Origin: GCA-1730015 sp964550655
GTDB taxonomy: Bacteria > Pseudomonadota > Gammaproteobacteria > Granulosicoccales > Granulosicoccaceae
NCBI GenBank assembly: GCA_964550655.1
Contig: CAZKAQ010000028.1
Span: 1-34,536, forward strand
DNA length: 34,536 nucleotides
Direction of reading: 5' to 3'
In this document: piece by piece, positions 15,032 to 22,163 of the stretch
How the letters are laid out: each line of letters opens with the position of its first letter
Position numbering within the stretch: the first letter of the stretch is position 1
Made by a program: the position numbers and the translations under genes
Notes under the pieces: generated by a model
Told to the model about the DNA's origin: nothing
Databases searched by the model: none
Seen by the model: the letters and a program-made list of their open reading frames with translations, nothing else

Positions 15032-16108
15032 CTAAAACCGCCTGTTGACCGAAGCTTCCGCGATAGCGACCAGTGCATCCTTGTATTTACTGTGAGGCAA
15101 ACACGTAAGATCCTGTACTGCAAAATTCACCTGCTGCTGCGCCTGCTCAACTGTGCGCTCTATTGCGCCTGACTGACAGACTAATTCAACTATCTGCTGT
15201 ACATCGCCATCGGGCAATTGACGCTGCTCCTGCGCTGACACCAGCGCCTGACGAATCTGTTCGCCGCCAGCTTTGTCGCAAGACTGCAGCGCATAGATGA
15301 GTGGCAACGTCGGCTTGCCTTCAGCCAGATCATCACCGGCATTTTTACCAATTTCATCGCTCTTTGCCGTGTAGTCGAGCGCATCGTCGATTAACTGAAA
15401 AGCCAGACCCAACCTCGCACCAAAGCGCGCCATCGACTGCTCAGTGTCGGCACTGGAAGCAGCTAACACAGAACCCAGTTGAGTCGCAGCTTCAAACAAC
15501 TTGCCGGTTTTAGCAGCAATGACTTCCGTATAGTGCTCAACGCTGACCTCTGTTTCACCAATATTCATCAGCTGCATCACTTCGCCGGCAGCAATTGTGT
15601 TTGTTGCTGAGGAGAGAATTTCCATGACGCGCATCTGGCCCACTTCAACCATCATTTCAAACGAACGAGAGTATAGAAAGTCGCCCACCAGCACGGCTGC
15701 CTCATTGCCCCAGACCGTGTTTGCAGTTTCACGCCCTCGTCGCAGGCTTGATGAATCCACCACATCATCGTGGAGCAATGTCGCGGTATGAATGAATTCG
15801 ACAACCGCTGCAATATTGGTGTGGTGCCTGCCCTGATAGCCCTGCGCCAGCGCTGACAGCAACACCAGCTTCGGACGCAGGCGTTTTCCGCCGGCACCAA
15901 TAATGTAGTGTCCCATCTGATTGATCAGTACCACGTCAGATTGCAAAGCCTGCTGAATTTTCTGATTAACGTCAGACATTGGTTGCGCGATCAGGCTCTC
16001 AATGTCGACTTCGGCAATTTTTGCTTCAGAAGGACTGTCTGTAACTGAATCCGGATCACGGTTGTCCGGTAATTTTGCCGGGCTGGCAGTGGCTTCCGTT
16101 TGACTCAT
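15032..16108 (-). CDS. ispB: Octaprenyl diphosphate synthase-type polyprenyl synthase
   Basis: A trans-isoprenyl diphosphate synthase that makes the long side chain of ubiquinone/menaquinone by adding IPP units. Both aspartate-rich motifs are present: D114-D115-x-x-D118 (LLHDDVVDSSSLRRG) and D241-D242-x-x-D245 (QLIDDALDYT). GGKRLRPKLVLL (~73-84) precedes the first. At 358 residues it is about 35 longer than E. coli IspB, due to an acidic, low-complexity N-terminus. An alternative start at Met44 (base 15979) would remove it; neither start has a clear ribosome-binding site. The position divergent from rpmA supports IspB over other members, though chain length cannot be read directly. Confidence 0.92.
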   Translation of the reverse strand: MSQTEATASPAKLPDNRDPDSVTDSPSEAKIAEVDIESLIAQPMSDVNQKIQQALQSDVVLINQMGHYIIGAGGKRLRPKLVLLSALAQGYQGRHHTNIAAVVEFIHTATLLHDDVVDSSSLRRGRETANTVWGNEAAVLVGDFLYSRSFEMMVEVGQMRVMEILSSATNTIAAGEVMQLMNIGETEVSVEHYTEVIAAKTGKLFEAATQLGSVLAASSADTEQSMARFGARLGLAFQLIDDALDYTAKSDEIGKNAGDDLAEGKPTLPLIYALQSCDKAGGEQIRQALVSAQEQRQLPDGDVQQIVELVCQSGAIERTVEQAQQQVNFAVQDLTCLPHSKYKDALVAIAEASVNRRF

Positions 16109-16329
16109 TTTGAATGGCGGACTATCATTAAAGGCTTTTCTGCTGTTTAGAGAAGCCCGTCCGGTAGTATCCGGGGAGTCTTCAGCGTTTCAGGCAACGG
16201 CGCTCGGCGCCGGTCACTTGATAATCTCTACCCAGAGCTAAGCAAGCGACACACAAATTATCGTTCTATCGTCTTCCAGACGCTAGCAAAAGTTTCAATG
16301 AAGGCGATCTTTTCGCCGGGATAACAAAC
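16109..16329. other. ispB/rpmA intergenic region, lacking rplU
   Basis: In most gammaproteobacteria rplU (L21) lies here, directly before rpmA. These 221 bases encode no L21 in any frame. They contain a short stem GGCGC-TCG-GCGCC near 16199-16213 and a CCGG-N6-CCGG pairing near 16171-16184, possibly remnants or equivalents of a ribosomal-protein leader. No clear promoter was recognised. Confidence 0.7.
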
Positions 16330-16590
16330 ATGGCACATAAAAAAGCAGGCGGTAGTACTCGCAATGGCCGCGATTCAGAGTCTAAACGCCTCGGTGTAAA
16401 AAAATACGGCGGCGAAGCAGTACTTGCCGGCAATATACTCATCCGACAACGCGGCACAAAAGTACACGCTGGCACAAATGTGGGTGTCGGTAAGGATCAC
16501 ACACTGTTTGCCAAATCGAATGGTGTCGTGAAATTCCATACCGGCGGCCCGAAAAACCGCAAATTTGTCAGTGTGGTCGCAGGTTCGTAG
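16330..16590 (+). CDS. rpmA: 50S ribosomal protein L27
   Basis: An 86-residue large-subunit protein whose N-terminus reaches the peptidyl-transferase centre. MAHKKAGGSTRNGRDSESKR, LGVKKYGG and the GTKVHAGTNVGVGKDHTLFA block are all typical. The N-terminus is the direct MAHKK form, without the cleavable extension seen in Firmicutes. A terminator follows 30 bases after the stop, before obg. The usual partner rplU is missing upstream. Confidence 0.97.
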   Translation: MAHKKAGGSTRNGRDSESKRLGVKKYGGEAVLAGNILIRQRGTKVHAGTNVGVGKDHTLFAKSNGVVKFHTGGPKNRKFVSVVAGS

Positions 16591-16615
16591 CAGCCCCGGC
16601 AACCCAGGCTCTGAC

Positions 16616-16642
16616 AAAAACCCCGCGCTGCGGGGTTTTTTA
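16616..16642 (+). terminator. Intrinsic terminator between rpmA and obg
   Basis: CCCCGC-GCT-GCGGGG (16621-16635), preceded by five As and followed by TTTTTTATT. The stem is short but GC-only. The obg start is just 25 bases further on, so obg expression probably relies partly on read-through or on a promoter within rpmA. Confidence 0.85.
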
Positions 16643-16666
16643 TTGGGCGGATATCAAGAGCTTTTC

Positions 16667-17809
16667 ATGAAATTCATTGATGAATCGAAGATTAAGGTCA
16701 TTGCCGGCGACGGTGGCAACGGCTGTCTGAGTTTTCGTCGTGAAAAGTATGTACCACGCGGCGGACCTGACGGTGGCGACGGCGGCAACGGCGGCAGCGT
16801 CTACCTGGTGGGCGATTCAAACATCAATACACTGGTCGATTTTCGCCACACGCGAACCTACGCGGCTGAACGCGGCCGCAATGGCGGTGGTGCCAACTGC
16901 ACCGGTCGCGCCGGCAGTGACAAAGAGATTCCGGTACCGGTCGGAACCGTCGCCACAGACCACAACACAGACGAAGTGATTGGCGATATCGTCGAAGACG
17001 GGCAGAAACTTTTAGTCGCCAAAGGCGGCGTTCACGGCCTCGGCAATGCACGCTTTAAAAGTGCCACCAACAGAGCGCCACGCAAAACTACCAACGGTAC
17101 TCCCGGTGACAGACGCGAGCTGATGCTGGAACTGAAACTACTTGCAGATGTAGGCTTGCTGGGCTATCCAAATGCCGGCAAGTCGTCTTTGATCCGCAAG
17201 GTGTCCGCTGCCAAACCACGTGTTGCAGACTACCCCTTTACAACGTTGCATCCGAACCTTGGCGTGGTCAGTCTTGAATCCCATAGAAGCTTTGTGATGG
17301 CAGACATACCCGGCCTGATCGAAGGTGCCGCCGAAGGACTCGGCCTCGGGATCCGTTTTTTACGTCACCTGGCCCGAACCGGCTTGCTATTACATATCAT
17401 TGATCTTGCCACGTTTGATGATCAGGACCCTGCCAAAGCAGCGCTTTCACTAATTAAAGAGCTGGAAAAATTTGATCAGCAGCTACTGGATAAACCGCGT
17501 TGGGTGGTCTTTAACAAACTGGACTTAATGCCTGAACGTGAATGGCAGGAAAAAACCCGCGAGACTCTGAAACTACTCAACTGGGAAGGACCGTGGTACA
17601 GCATTTCTGCAGTCGATGGCAGAGGTACTGATAAATTGTGTGCGGACATCATGCAATATATCGAGGCAAAGCGGGAACAACTTCAGGAACAGGAAAAAAC
17701 CCTGACCAGTCGCAGTGTGACTTACCCTGAGCCAACTCTCGAAAGTGAAGCAGCAGACTATGACGCCGCCGACTATGACAATGAAGAATTCGACCCGGAC
17801 CAGCCATAG
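16667..17809 (+). CDS. obg: GTPase Obg/CgtA, ribosome-associated
   Basis: A 380-residue Obg GTPase involved in 50S subunit maturation and stringent-response-linked growth control. The glycine-rich OBG fold is visible at residues ~10-150 (GDGGNGCLSFRREKYVPRGGPDGG). The G domain has G1 GYPNAGKS (166-173), ADIPGLIEGA for G3 and NKLD for G4. The C-terminal ~45 residues form an acidic tail (YDAADYDNEEFDPDQP), common in proteobacterial Obg. I chose the ATG at 16667 with AAGAG six bases upstream; an in-frame ATG at 16565 would overlap rpmA and read through the terminator, adding 34 non-family residues. Confidence 0.96.
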   Translation: MKFIDESKIKVIAGDGGNGCLSFRREKYVPRGGPDGGDGGNGGSVYLVGDSNINTLVDFRHTRTYAAERGRNGGGANCTGRAGSDKEIPVPVGTVATDHNTDEVIGDIVEDGQKLLVAKGGVHGLGNARFKSATNRAPRKTTNGTPGDRRELMLELKLLADVGLLGYPNAGKSSLIRKVSAAKPRVADYPFTTLHPNLGVVSLESHRSFVMADIPGLIEGAAEGLGLGIRFLRHLARTGLLLHIIDLATFDDQDPAKAALSLIKELEKFDQQLLDKPRWVVFNKLDLMPEREWQEKTRETLKLLNWEGPWYSISAVDGRGTDKLCADIMQYIEAKREQLQEQEKTLTSRSVTYPEPTLESEAADYDAADYDNEEFDPDQP

Positions 17810-17873
17810 CAGCGCTCGCACTACAAAGTTTTCTGCATTAATGAAGATGTAAGTTGTCTGGACATTCAATCCC

Positions 17874-19022
17874 ATGCAAATCAGACCAGATCAAAAAAAA
17901 ACAAAGACAAAAAAGCGCTGGGTCGTAAAGATCGGCAGCGCATTGATCACCGCTGACAACACCGGTCTGCATCTGGACAATATTCATCGTTGGTGCAAAC
18001 AATTTGTAGCACTTATGGCAGACGATGTTGAACTGGTACTGGTTTCATCAGGCTCGATCGCGGAAGGCATGCATCGATTGAAGTGGACAAAACGGCCAAC
18101 AGCGCTACATGAGCTGCAGGCTGCAGCTGCGGTCGGTCAAATGGGTTTGGTCAAAGCCTATGAATCGGAATTGAAAGCGCACGGCAGGCACACGGCTCAA
18201 ATTCTCTTAACCCACGATGACCTTGGCAATCGCAAAAGATACCTCAATGCCAAAAGCACACTCGGTACACTGCTGGCTATGGGTGTGCTGCCGGTTATCA
18301 ATGAAAACGACACTGTAACCACTGACGAGATTCGCGTTGGTGACAACGACAATCTCGCAGCCCTTGTTGCCAATCTGATCTCAGCTGATCAACTGATTAT
18401 TCTCACTGATCAACAGGGCCTGTTTAACAAAAACCCTGACAAACACGCTGACGCCGAACTGATCGCTAATGCCACCGCCGGAGATCAGACCCTTTTTGAG
18501 ATCGCAGGACCCAGTAACAATAAATTTGCAATCGGCGGTATGCAGACAAAAATACTCGCAGCAGAACGCGCTGCTCGATCCGGAACCCATACCATCATCG
18601 CCTCGGGACGCGAGCCCGATGTGTTACTGAGACTGCATAACAATGAAGCGTTAGGTACACGGCTACAGGCGACACATAAAAAGCTGGTTGCACACAAACT
18701 TTGGCTTGCAAATCAACTCAAGGCAAAAGGCGCACTGATTGTCGACAGCGGAGCTTTTAACAGACTCAAAGACGGTGACGCGAGTCTGTTACCAGTCGGG
18801 GTGACCGGAGTTGAGGGAGAATTCCGACGTGGTGAGCTGGTGTCGATCCGCTCTGACGGAGGTTTGGAGATAGCGCGCGGACTGGTTAACTACAACGCGA
18901 CCGAGGCAGCTCTACTGGTGGGGTGTCACAGCGACAAGATCAACGAGAGGCTCGGATATGTCCATGAACCTGAGCTGGTTAACCGGGACAATATGGTGGC
19001 GGTCAATGCCGAACACCAATAA
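17874..19022 (+). CDS. proB: Glutamate 5-kinase
   Basis: A 382-residue enzyme for the first step of proline synthesis, phosphorylating L-glutamate. The amino-acid kinase domain begins with WVVKIGSALIT (~16-26) and shows VSSGSIAEGM, NENDTVTTDEIRVGDND and GGMQTKILAAERA. A PUA domain follows (~285-375: GALIVDSGAF, VGVTGVEGEFRRGELVSI). The first ~15 residues are very Lys-rich (DQKKTKTKKR). The gene follows obg after 64 bases, the usual gammaproteobacterial order; proA is not nearby. Confidence 0.96.
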   Translation: MQIRPDQKKTKTKKRWVVKIGSALITADNTGLHLDNIHRWCKQFVALMADDVELVLVSSGSIAEGMHRLKWTKRPTALHELQAAAAVGQMGLVKAYESELKAHGRHTAQILLTHDDLGNRKRYLNAKSTLGTLLAMGVLPVINENDTVTTDEIRVGDNDNLAALVANLISADQLIILTDQQGLFNKNPDKHADAELIANATAGDQTLFEIAGPSNNKFAIGGMQTKILAAERAARSGTHTIIASGREPDVLLRLHNNEALGTRLQATHKKLVAHKLWLANQLKAKGALIVDSGAFNRLKDGDASLLPVGVTGVEGEFRRGELVSIRSDGGLEIARGLVNYNATEAALLVGCHSDKINERLGYVHEPELVNRDNMVAVNAEHQ

Positions 19023-19109
19023 CAACGGTTTGCCGTGCGATTCTGCTAAAGCTGCCAGGCACAACAGTACAGGTTCAGCTGCCGCACTCACGTCGAGTCA
19101 ACGACTATT

Positions 19110-19151
19110 AAAAGGAGTTGCCTCCGGGTTCCAAAATAGCCCCCGGTTTTT
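19110..19151. terminator. Bidirectional terminator region between proB and rpsT
   Basis: On the minus strand, GGAG-GCAA-CTCC-TTTT (19125 down to 19110) is a compact tetraloop hairpin with a T-tail, suited to end rpsT. On the plus strand, CCGGG (19124-19128) pairs with CCCGG (19142-19146), followed by five Ts, suited to end proB. Confidence 0.65.
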
Positions 19152-19164
19152 ACAATGCCTGCTT

Positions 19165-19425
19165 TTACAGTGCCTGAATACGGGCGTTCAGCCGACTCTT
19201 GTAACGCGCCGCTTTATTTTTGTGCACCAGGCCTTTTCTGGCCATGCTGTCGAGCACGGGGACTGCAGCTGTATAAGCCGTCGACGCGGCCTCTTTGTCA
19301 CCAGAACCAATTGCCGCCACAACACGCTTAACATGGGTACGCATCATCGAACGCATACCGGCGTTGCGGGTTCTTCTTGTTTCTGCCTGACGAGCACGCT
19401 TTTTTGCTTGCGGGGAATTCGCCAA
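19165..19425 (-). CDS. rpsT: 30S ribosomal protein S20
   Basis: An 86-residue small-subunit protein that binds 16S rRNA. MANSPQAKKRARQAETRRTRN and the C-terminal KNKAARYKSRLNARI are characteristic. The start codon is TTG at 19425, preceded by AGGAG (19432-19436). E. coli rpsT also starts with UUG, which is tied to its translational autoregulation, so the rare start is likely conserved on purpose. Divergent from murJ, as in many relatives. Confidence 0.96.
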   Translation of the reverse strand: MANSPQAKKRARQAETRRTRNAGMRSMMRTHVKRVVAAIGSGDKEAASTAYTAAVPVLDSMARKGLVHKNKAARYKSRLNARIQAL

Positions 19426-19461
19426 CTCTTTCTCCTAGAGAAATTGAAAATCCAGCCGAAC

Positions 19462-19490
19462 AGTATCGTCCGTGCACCGTCTCTTGTCAA
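19462..19490 (-). promoter_or_regulatory. Sigma-70-type promoter for rpsT
   Basis: Read on the minus strand: TTGACA (19490-19485), a 17-base spacer, and GATACT (19467-19462). The -35 is a perfect consensus. Transcription would begin near 19455, about 30 bases before the rpsT start codon. Confidence 0.7.
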
Positions 19491-19556
19491 CCAAAACTCT
19501 GACCATCCACACCTCGACGTGACACCGCCTGCCGAGAGCTTTGCAGGTGCTGTCGG

Positions 19557-21110
19557 GTGAAATTTAACCTGCTACGCTCGGGCAGCATTGTCAGCGGCAT
19601 GACTTTTCTGTCGCGGATCCTTGGCTTTGTGCGGGATCAGGTTTTTGCCATCACTTTTGGTGCCGGGTCTCTGACAGATGCTTTTCTGGTTGCCTTCAAG
19701 ATACCCAATTTCCTGCGTCGTCTATTTGCCGAAGGTGCGTTTGCACAATCCTTTGTGCCAGTATTTTCAGAGTACAGGGAAACCCGTTCGCCCGAGGCGC
19801 TGCAGGCACTGGCAGCGTCGGTCAGTGGCACACTCGGCTGGATTGTTTTAACGCTGAGTATCATCGGCAGTGTTTTCGCACCAGCGCTGATAGCTTTGTT
19901 TGCACCCGGCTTTGAAACCGGTGGTGAGCGCGCCGAGACAGCAACCGCTTTGCTGCGAATTACGTTTCCGTATCTGTTTTTTATCTCCCTGGTTGCCTAC
20001 TGCGGCAGCGTCTTGAACACGTTTCAGAAATTCGCGGTACCGGCATTTACACCGGTGCTTTTAAACCTCTGTCTGATTAGCGCCGCGTTGTGGGGGACTT
20101 CGTTTTTTCAAGTGCCGGTGGCAGCACTTGCCTGGGGCGTATTTGCCGCAGGTGTCGCACAATTGTTGTTTCAGCTGCCTTCGATGTATCGGCTCGGCTT
20201 ACTGAAAATGCCACGATGGGGCTGGAAAGACAGTGGTGTACAGAAAATTCTGAAGTTGATGCTACCGGCGATTCTGGGTTCATCGGTCAGCCAGATCAAT
20301 CTGTTGCTCGATACTATTATCGCGTCTTTTCTTATCGCCGGCAGCCTGAGCTGGCTGTATTTCGCAGACCGGCTGGTGGAATTTCCACTCGGTGTTTTCG
20401 GCATCGCTATCGCAACAGTGATGCTGCCGCGCTTATCGTCCGCACATGCCGGTAGCAACGTCGACGATTTCGATCGCACCATGAGCTGGGGCTTTCGAAT
20501 GGCGGTGCTACTGGCGCTGCCCGCCTCGGTGGCCTTGCTGTTACTGGCGGTACCTTTGATATCAACTTTATTTGCCTACGGCGAGTTCGATGCGATGGAC
20601 ACCAGTATGTCTGCCTGGGCGCTGCGGGCCTACGCCCTGGCACTACCGGGTATGGTATTGGTGAAGATTTTTGCACCTGCGTTCTTTGCCCGTCAGAACA
20701 CTCGTACACCGGTACGGATAGGTATTATCGCTATGATCAGCAACATGGCGTACAACATCGTTTTTGTCGGTGCCATGATGCTCGCCTCCTTACCCATTGC
20801 ACATACCGGTCTGGCATTGGCGACCGCGTTATCTGCCAATCAAAATGCCTTAATGCTCTACCGGCAACTGAAAAAAGATTCTCTATACAAACTACAGGCA
20901 AGCGAAATCAAAACCACAAAGCGTGCGGCCATAGCAACCGCCGCGATGGCATTGGTGATCTGGTTTTTGACCCCGATTGCCGAGCACTGGTCAACGATGC
21001 AGGCAATTGAACGTGTCACACACTTAGCCGGTATAATCGCAGCGTCAGTCGCCACCTACGGCATCACCCTGTTTGCTACAGGTTTCCGACCCGGTGACTA
21101 CAGTGTGTAA
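19557..21110 (+). CDS. murJ: Lipid II flippase MurJ
   Basis: A 517-residue MOP-superfamily membrane protein with about 14 helices that moves lipid II across the inner membrane during peptidoglycan synthesis. The N-terminal SGSIVSGMTFLSRILGFVRDQVFAITFG and FKIPNFLRRLFAEGAFAQSFVPVFSEY blocks are diagnostic; the latter contains conserved Arg residues of the central cavity. The start codon is GTG, with no strong ribosome-binding site. It leads the block murJ-ribF-ileS-lspA-ispH, all on the plus strand. Confidence 0.96.
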   Translation: MKFNLLRSGSIVSGMTFLSRILGFVRDQVFAITFGAGSLTDAFLVAFKIPNFLRRLFAEGAFAQSFVPVFSEYRETRSPEALQALAASVSGTLGWIVLTLSIIGSVFAPALIALFAPGFETGGERAETATALLRITFPYLFFISLVAYCGSVLNTFQKFAVPAFTPVLLNLCLISAALWGTSFFQVPVAALAWGVFAAGVAQLLFQLPSMYRLGLLKMPRWGWKDSGVQKILKLMLPAILGSSVSQINLLLDTIIASFLIAGSLSWLYFADRLVEFPLGVFGIAIATVMLPRLSSAHAGSNVDDFDRTMSWGFRMAVLLALPASVALLLLAVPLISTLFAYGEFDAMDTSMSAWALRAYALALPGMVLVKIFAPAFFARQNTRTPVRIGIIAMISNMAYNIVFVGAMMLASLPIAHTGLALATALSANQNALMLYRQLKKDSLYKLQASEIKTTKRAAIATAAMALVIWFLTPIAEHWSTMQAIERVTHLAGIIAASVATYGITLFATGFRPGDYSV

Positions 21111-21152
21111 CCAGAACAATAACTGACAATCATCACAGGCAACTTCTTTTTA

Positions 21153-22115
21153 GTGAAACTCATACGCGGCCTGCACAACCTAAGCGATCATCATCGCGGT
21201 TGTGCAGTAACAATCGGTAATTTTGATGGTGTACATATCGGCCATCAACATCTGCTCAAAACGGTTTGCGATCAGGCGAAAGACTTATCGCTGCGTGCCT
21301 GTGTGGTTAGTTTCGAACCGCTGCCAGTCGAATATTTTGTCGCAGCAGACAAACGCCCCTACCGATTGACCAATTGTCGGGAGAAAATCGTACAGCTGAC
21401 ATCGCAGAACCTCGATCAGCTGTTACTGCTGAAATTTAACCGGCATCTGGCAAATTCCACAGCGGATACGTTCATCAAAAAAGTGCTGATAGATGGCCTC
21501 AACACAAAATACCTGCTGATCGGAGATGACTTTCGTTTCGGCAAAGATCGATCCGGCAATTTTGCCACCCTGCAGCAGGCCAGTCAGCAATTCGGATTCA
21601 CCCTGCAACAGGCAAAGACCCTCTGCCATGACACTCAGGCCTGCAATGACACTCAGACCAGCCAGCGCGTATCGAGCACACGGGTACGTGACCTTTTATC
21701 AGACGGCAATCTCGGTGCTGCAGCAGAATTGCTCGGTCGGGACTATTCTATTGAAGGGCGAGTGGAATACGGTGCACAGCTCGGCCGCACCATCGGCTTT
21801 CCAACGGCTAATATAGCGCTCAAAGGCCACAACCCGCCGCTGCGAGGGGTCTATGCCGTGTCTGTAACGGGCCATGGTGATAAGAAGCTACAGGGCATTG
21901 CGAATATTGGCGTAAAACCCACTGTCAAAGGCCTGCGGCTTAGCCTTGAAGTTTATGTTCTTGACTTTAACTCGGACCTCTACCGCCAACGATTGCGAGT
22001 GACATTTTTGCATAAACTCAGAGATGAGAAAAAATTTGCAGGGCTCGATGAACTCAAGGCTGCTATTGCAACCGATGAACAAAACGCCCGACAATGGTTT
22101 ACCAGCAAGACATAG
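21153..22115 (+). CDS. ribF: Bifunctional riboflavin kinase / FMN adenylyltransferase
   Basis: A 320-residue enzyme converting riboflavin to FMN and FAD. The adenylyltransferase domain shows TIGNFDGVHIGHQHLL (~21-36) and VSSTRVRDLL; the flavokinase domain has YGAQLGRTIGFPTANI (~207-222). The start is GTG. Just before the SSTRVRDLL motif, six residues are duplicated (CHDTQA-CNDTQT) by an 18-base tandem repeat at 21624-21659, an in-frame expansion that should lie in a loop. Upstream of ileS as in E. coli. Confidence 0.95.
   Translation: MKLIRGLHNLSDHHRGCAVTIGNFDGVHIGHQHLLKTVCDQAKDLSLRACVVSFEPLPVEYFVAADKRPYRLTNCREKIVQLTSQNLDQLLLLKFNRHLANSTADTFIKKVLIDGLNTKYLLIGDDFRFGKDRSGNFATLQQASQQFGFTLQQAKTLCHDTQACNDTQTSQRVSSTRVRDLLSDGNLGAAAELLGRDYSIEGRVEYGAQLGRTIGFPTANIALKGHNPPLRGVYAVSVTGHGDKKLQGIANIGVKPTVKGLRLSLEVYVLDFNSDLYRQRLRVTFLHKLRDEKKFAGLDELKAAIATDEQNARQWFTSKT
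21624..21659 (+). repeat. 18-base tandem duplication inside ribF
   Basis: Two adjacent 18-base units, TGCCATGACACTCAGGCC and TGCAATGACACTCAGACC, match at 16 of 18 positions and keep the reading frame. Confidence 0.8.
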
Positions 22116-22163
22116 CACTTTCTCAAACCGATTTAATCCAGCACTGACAGACAGAGACTCCAG

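Noticed and set aside
16565..16666. Earlier ATG for obg
   Set aside because: The extra 34 residues would be encoded by the rpmA end and its terminator; MKFID at 16667 with AAGAG upstream is the conserved start.
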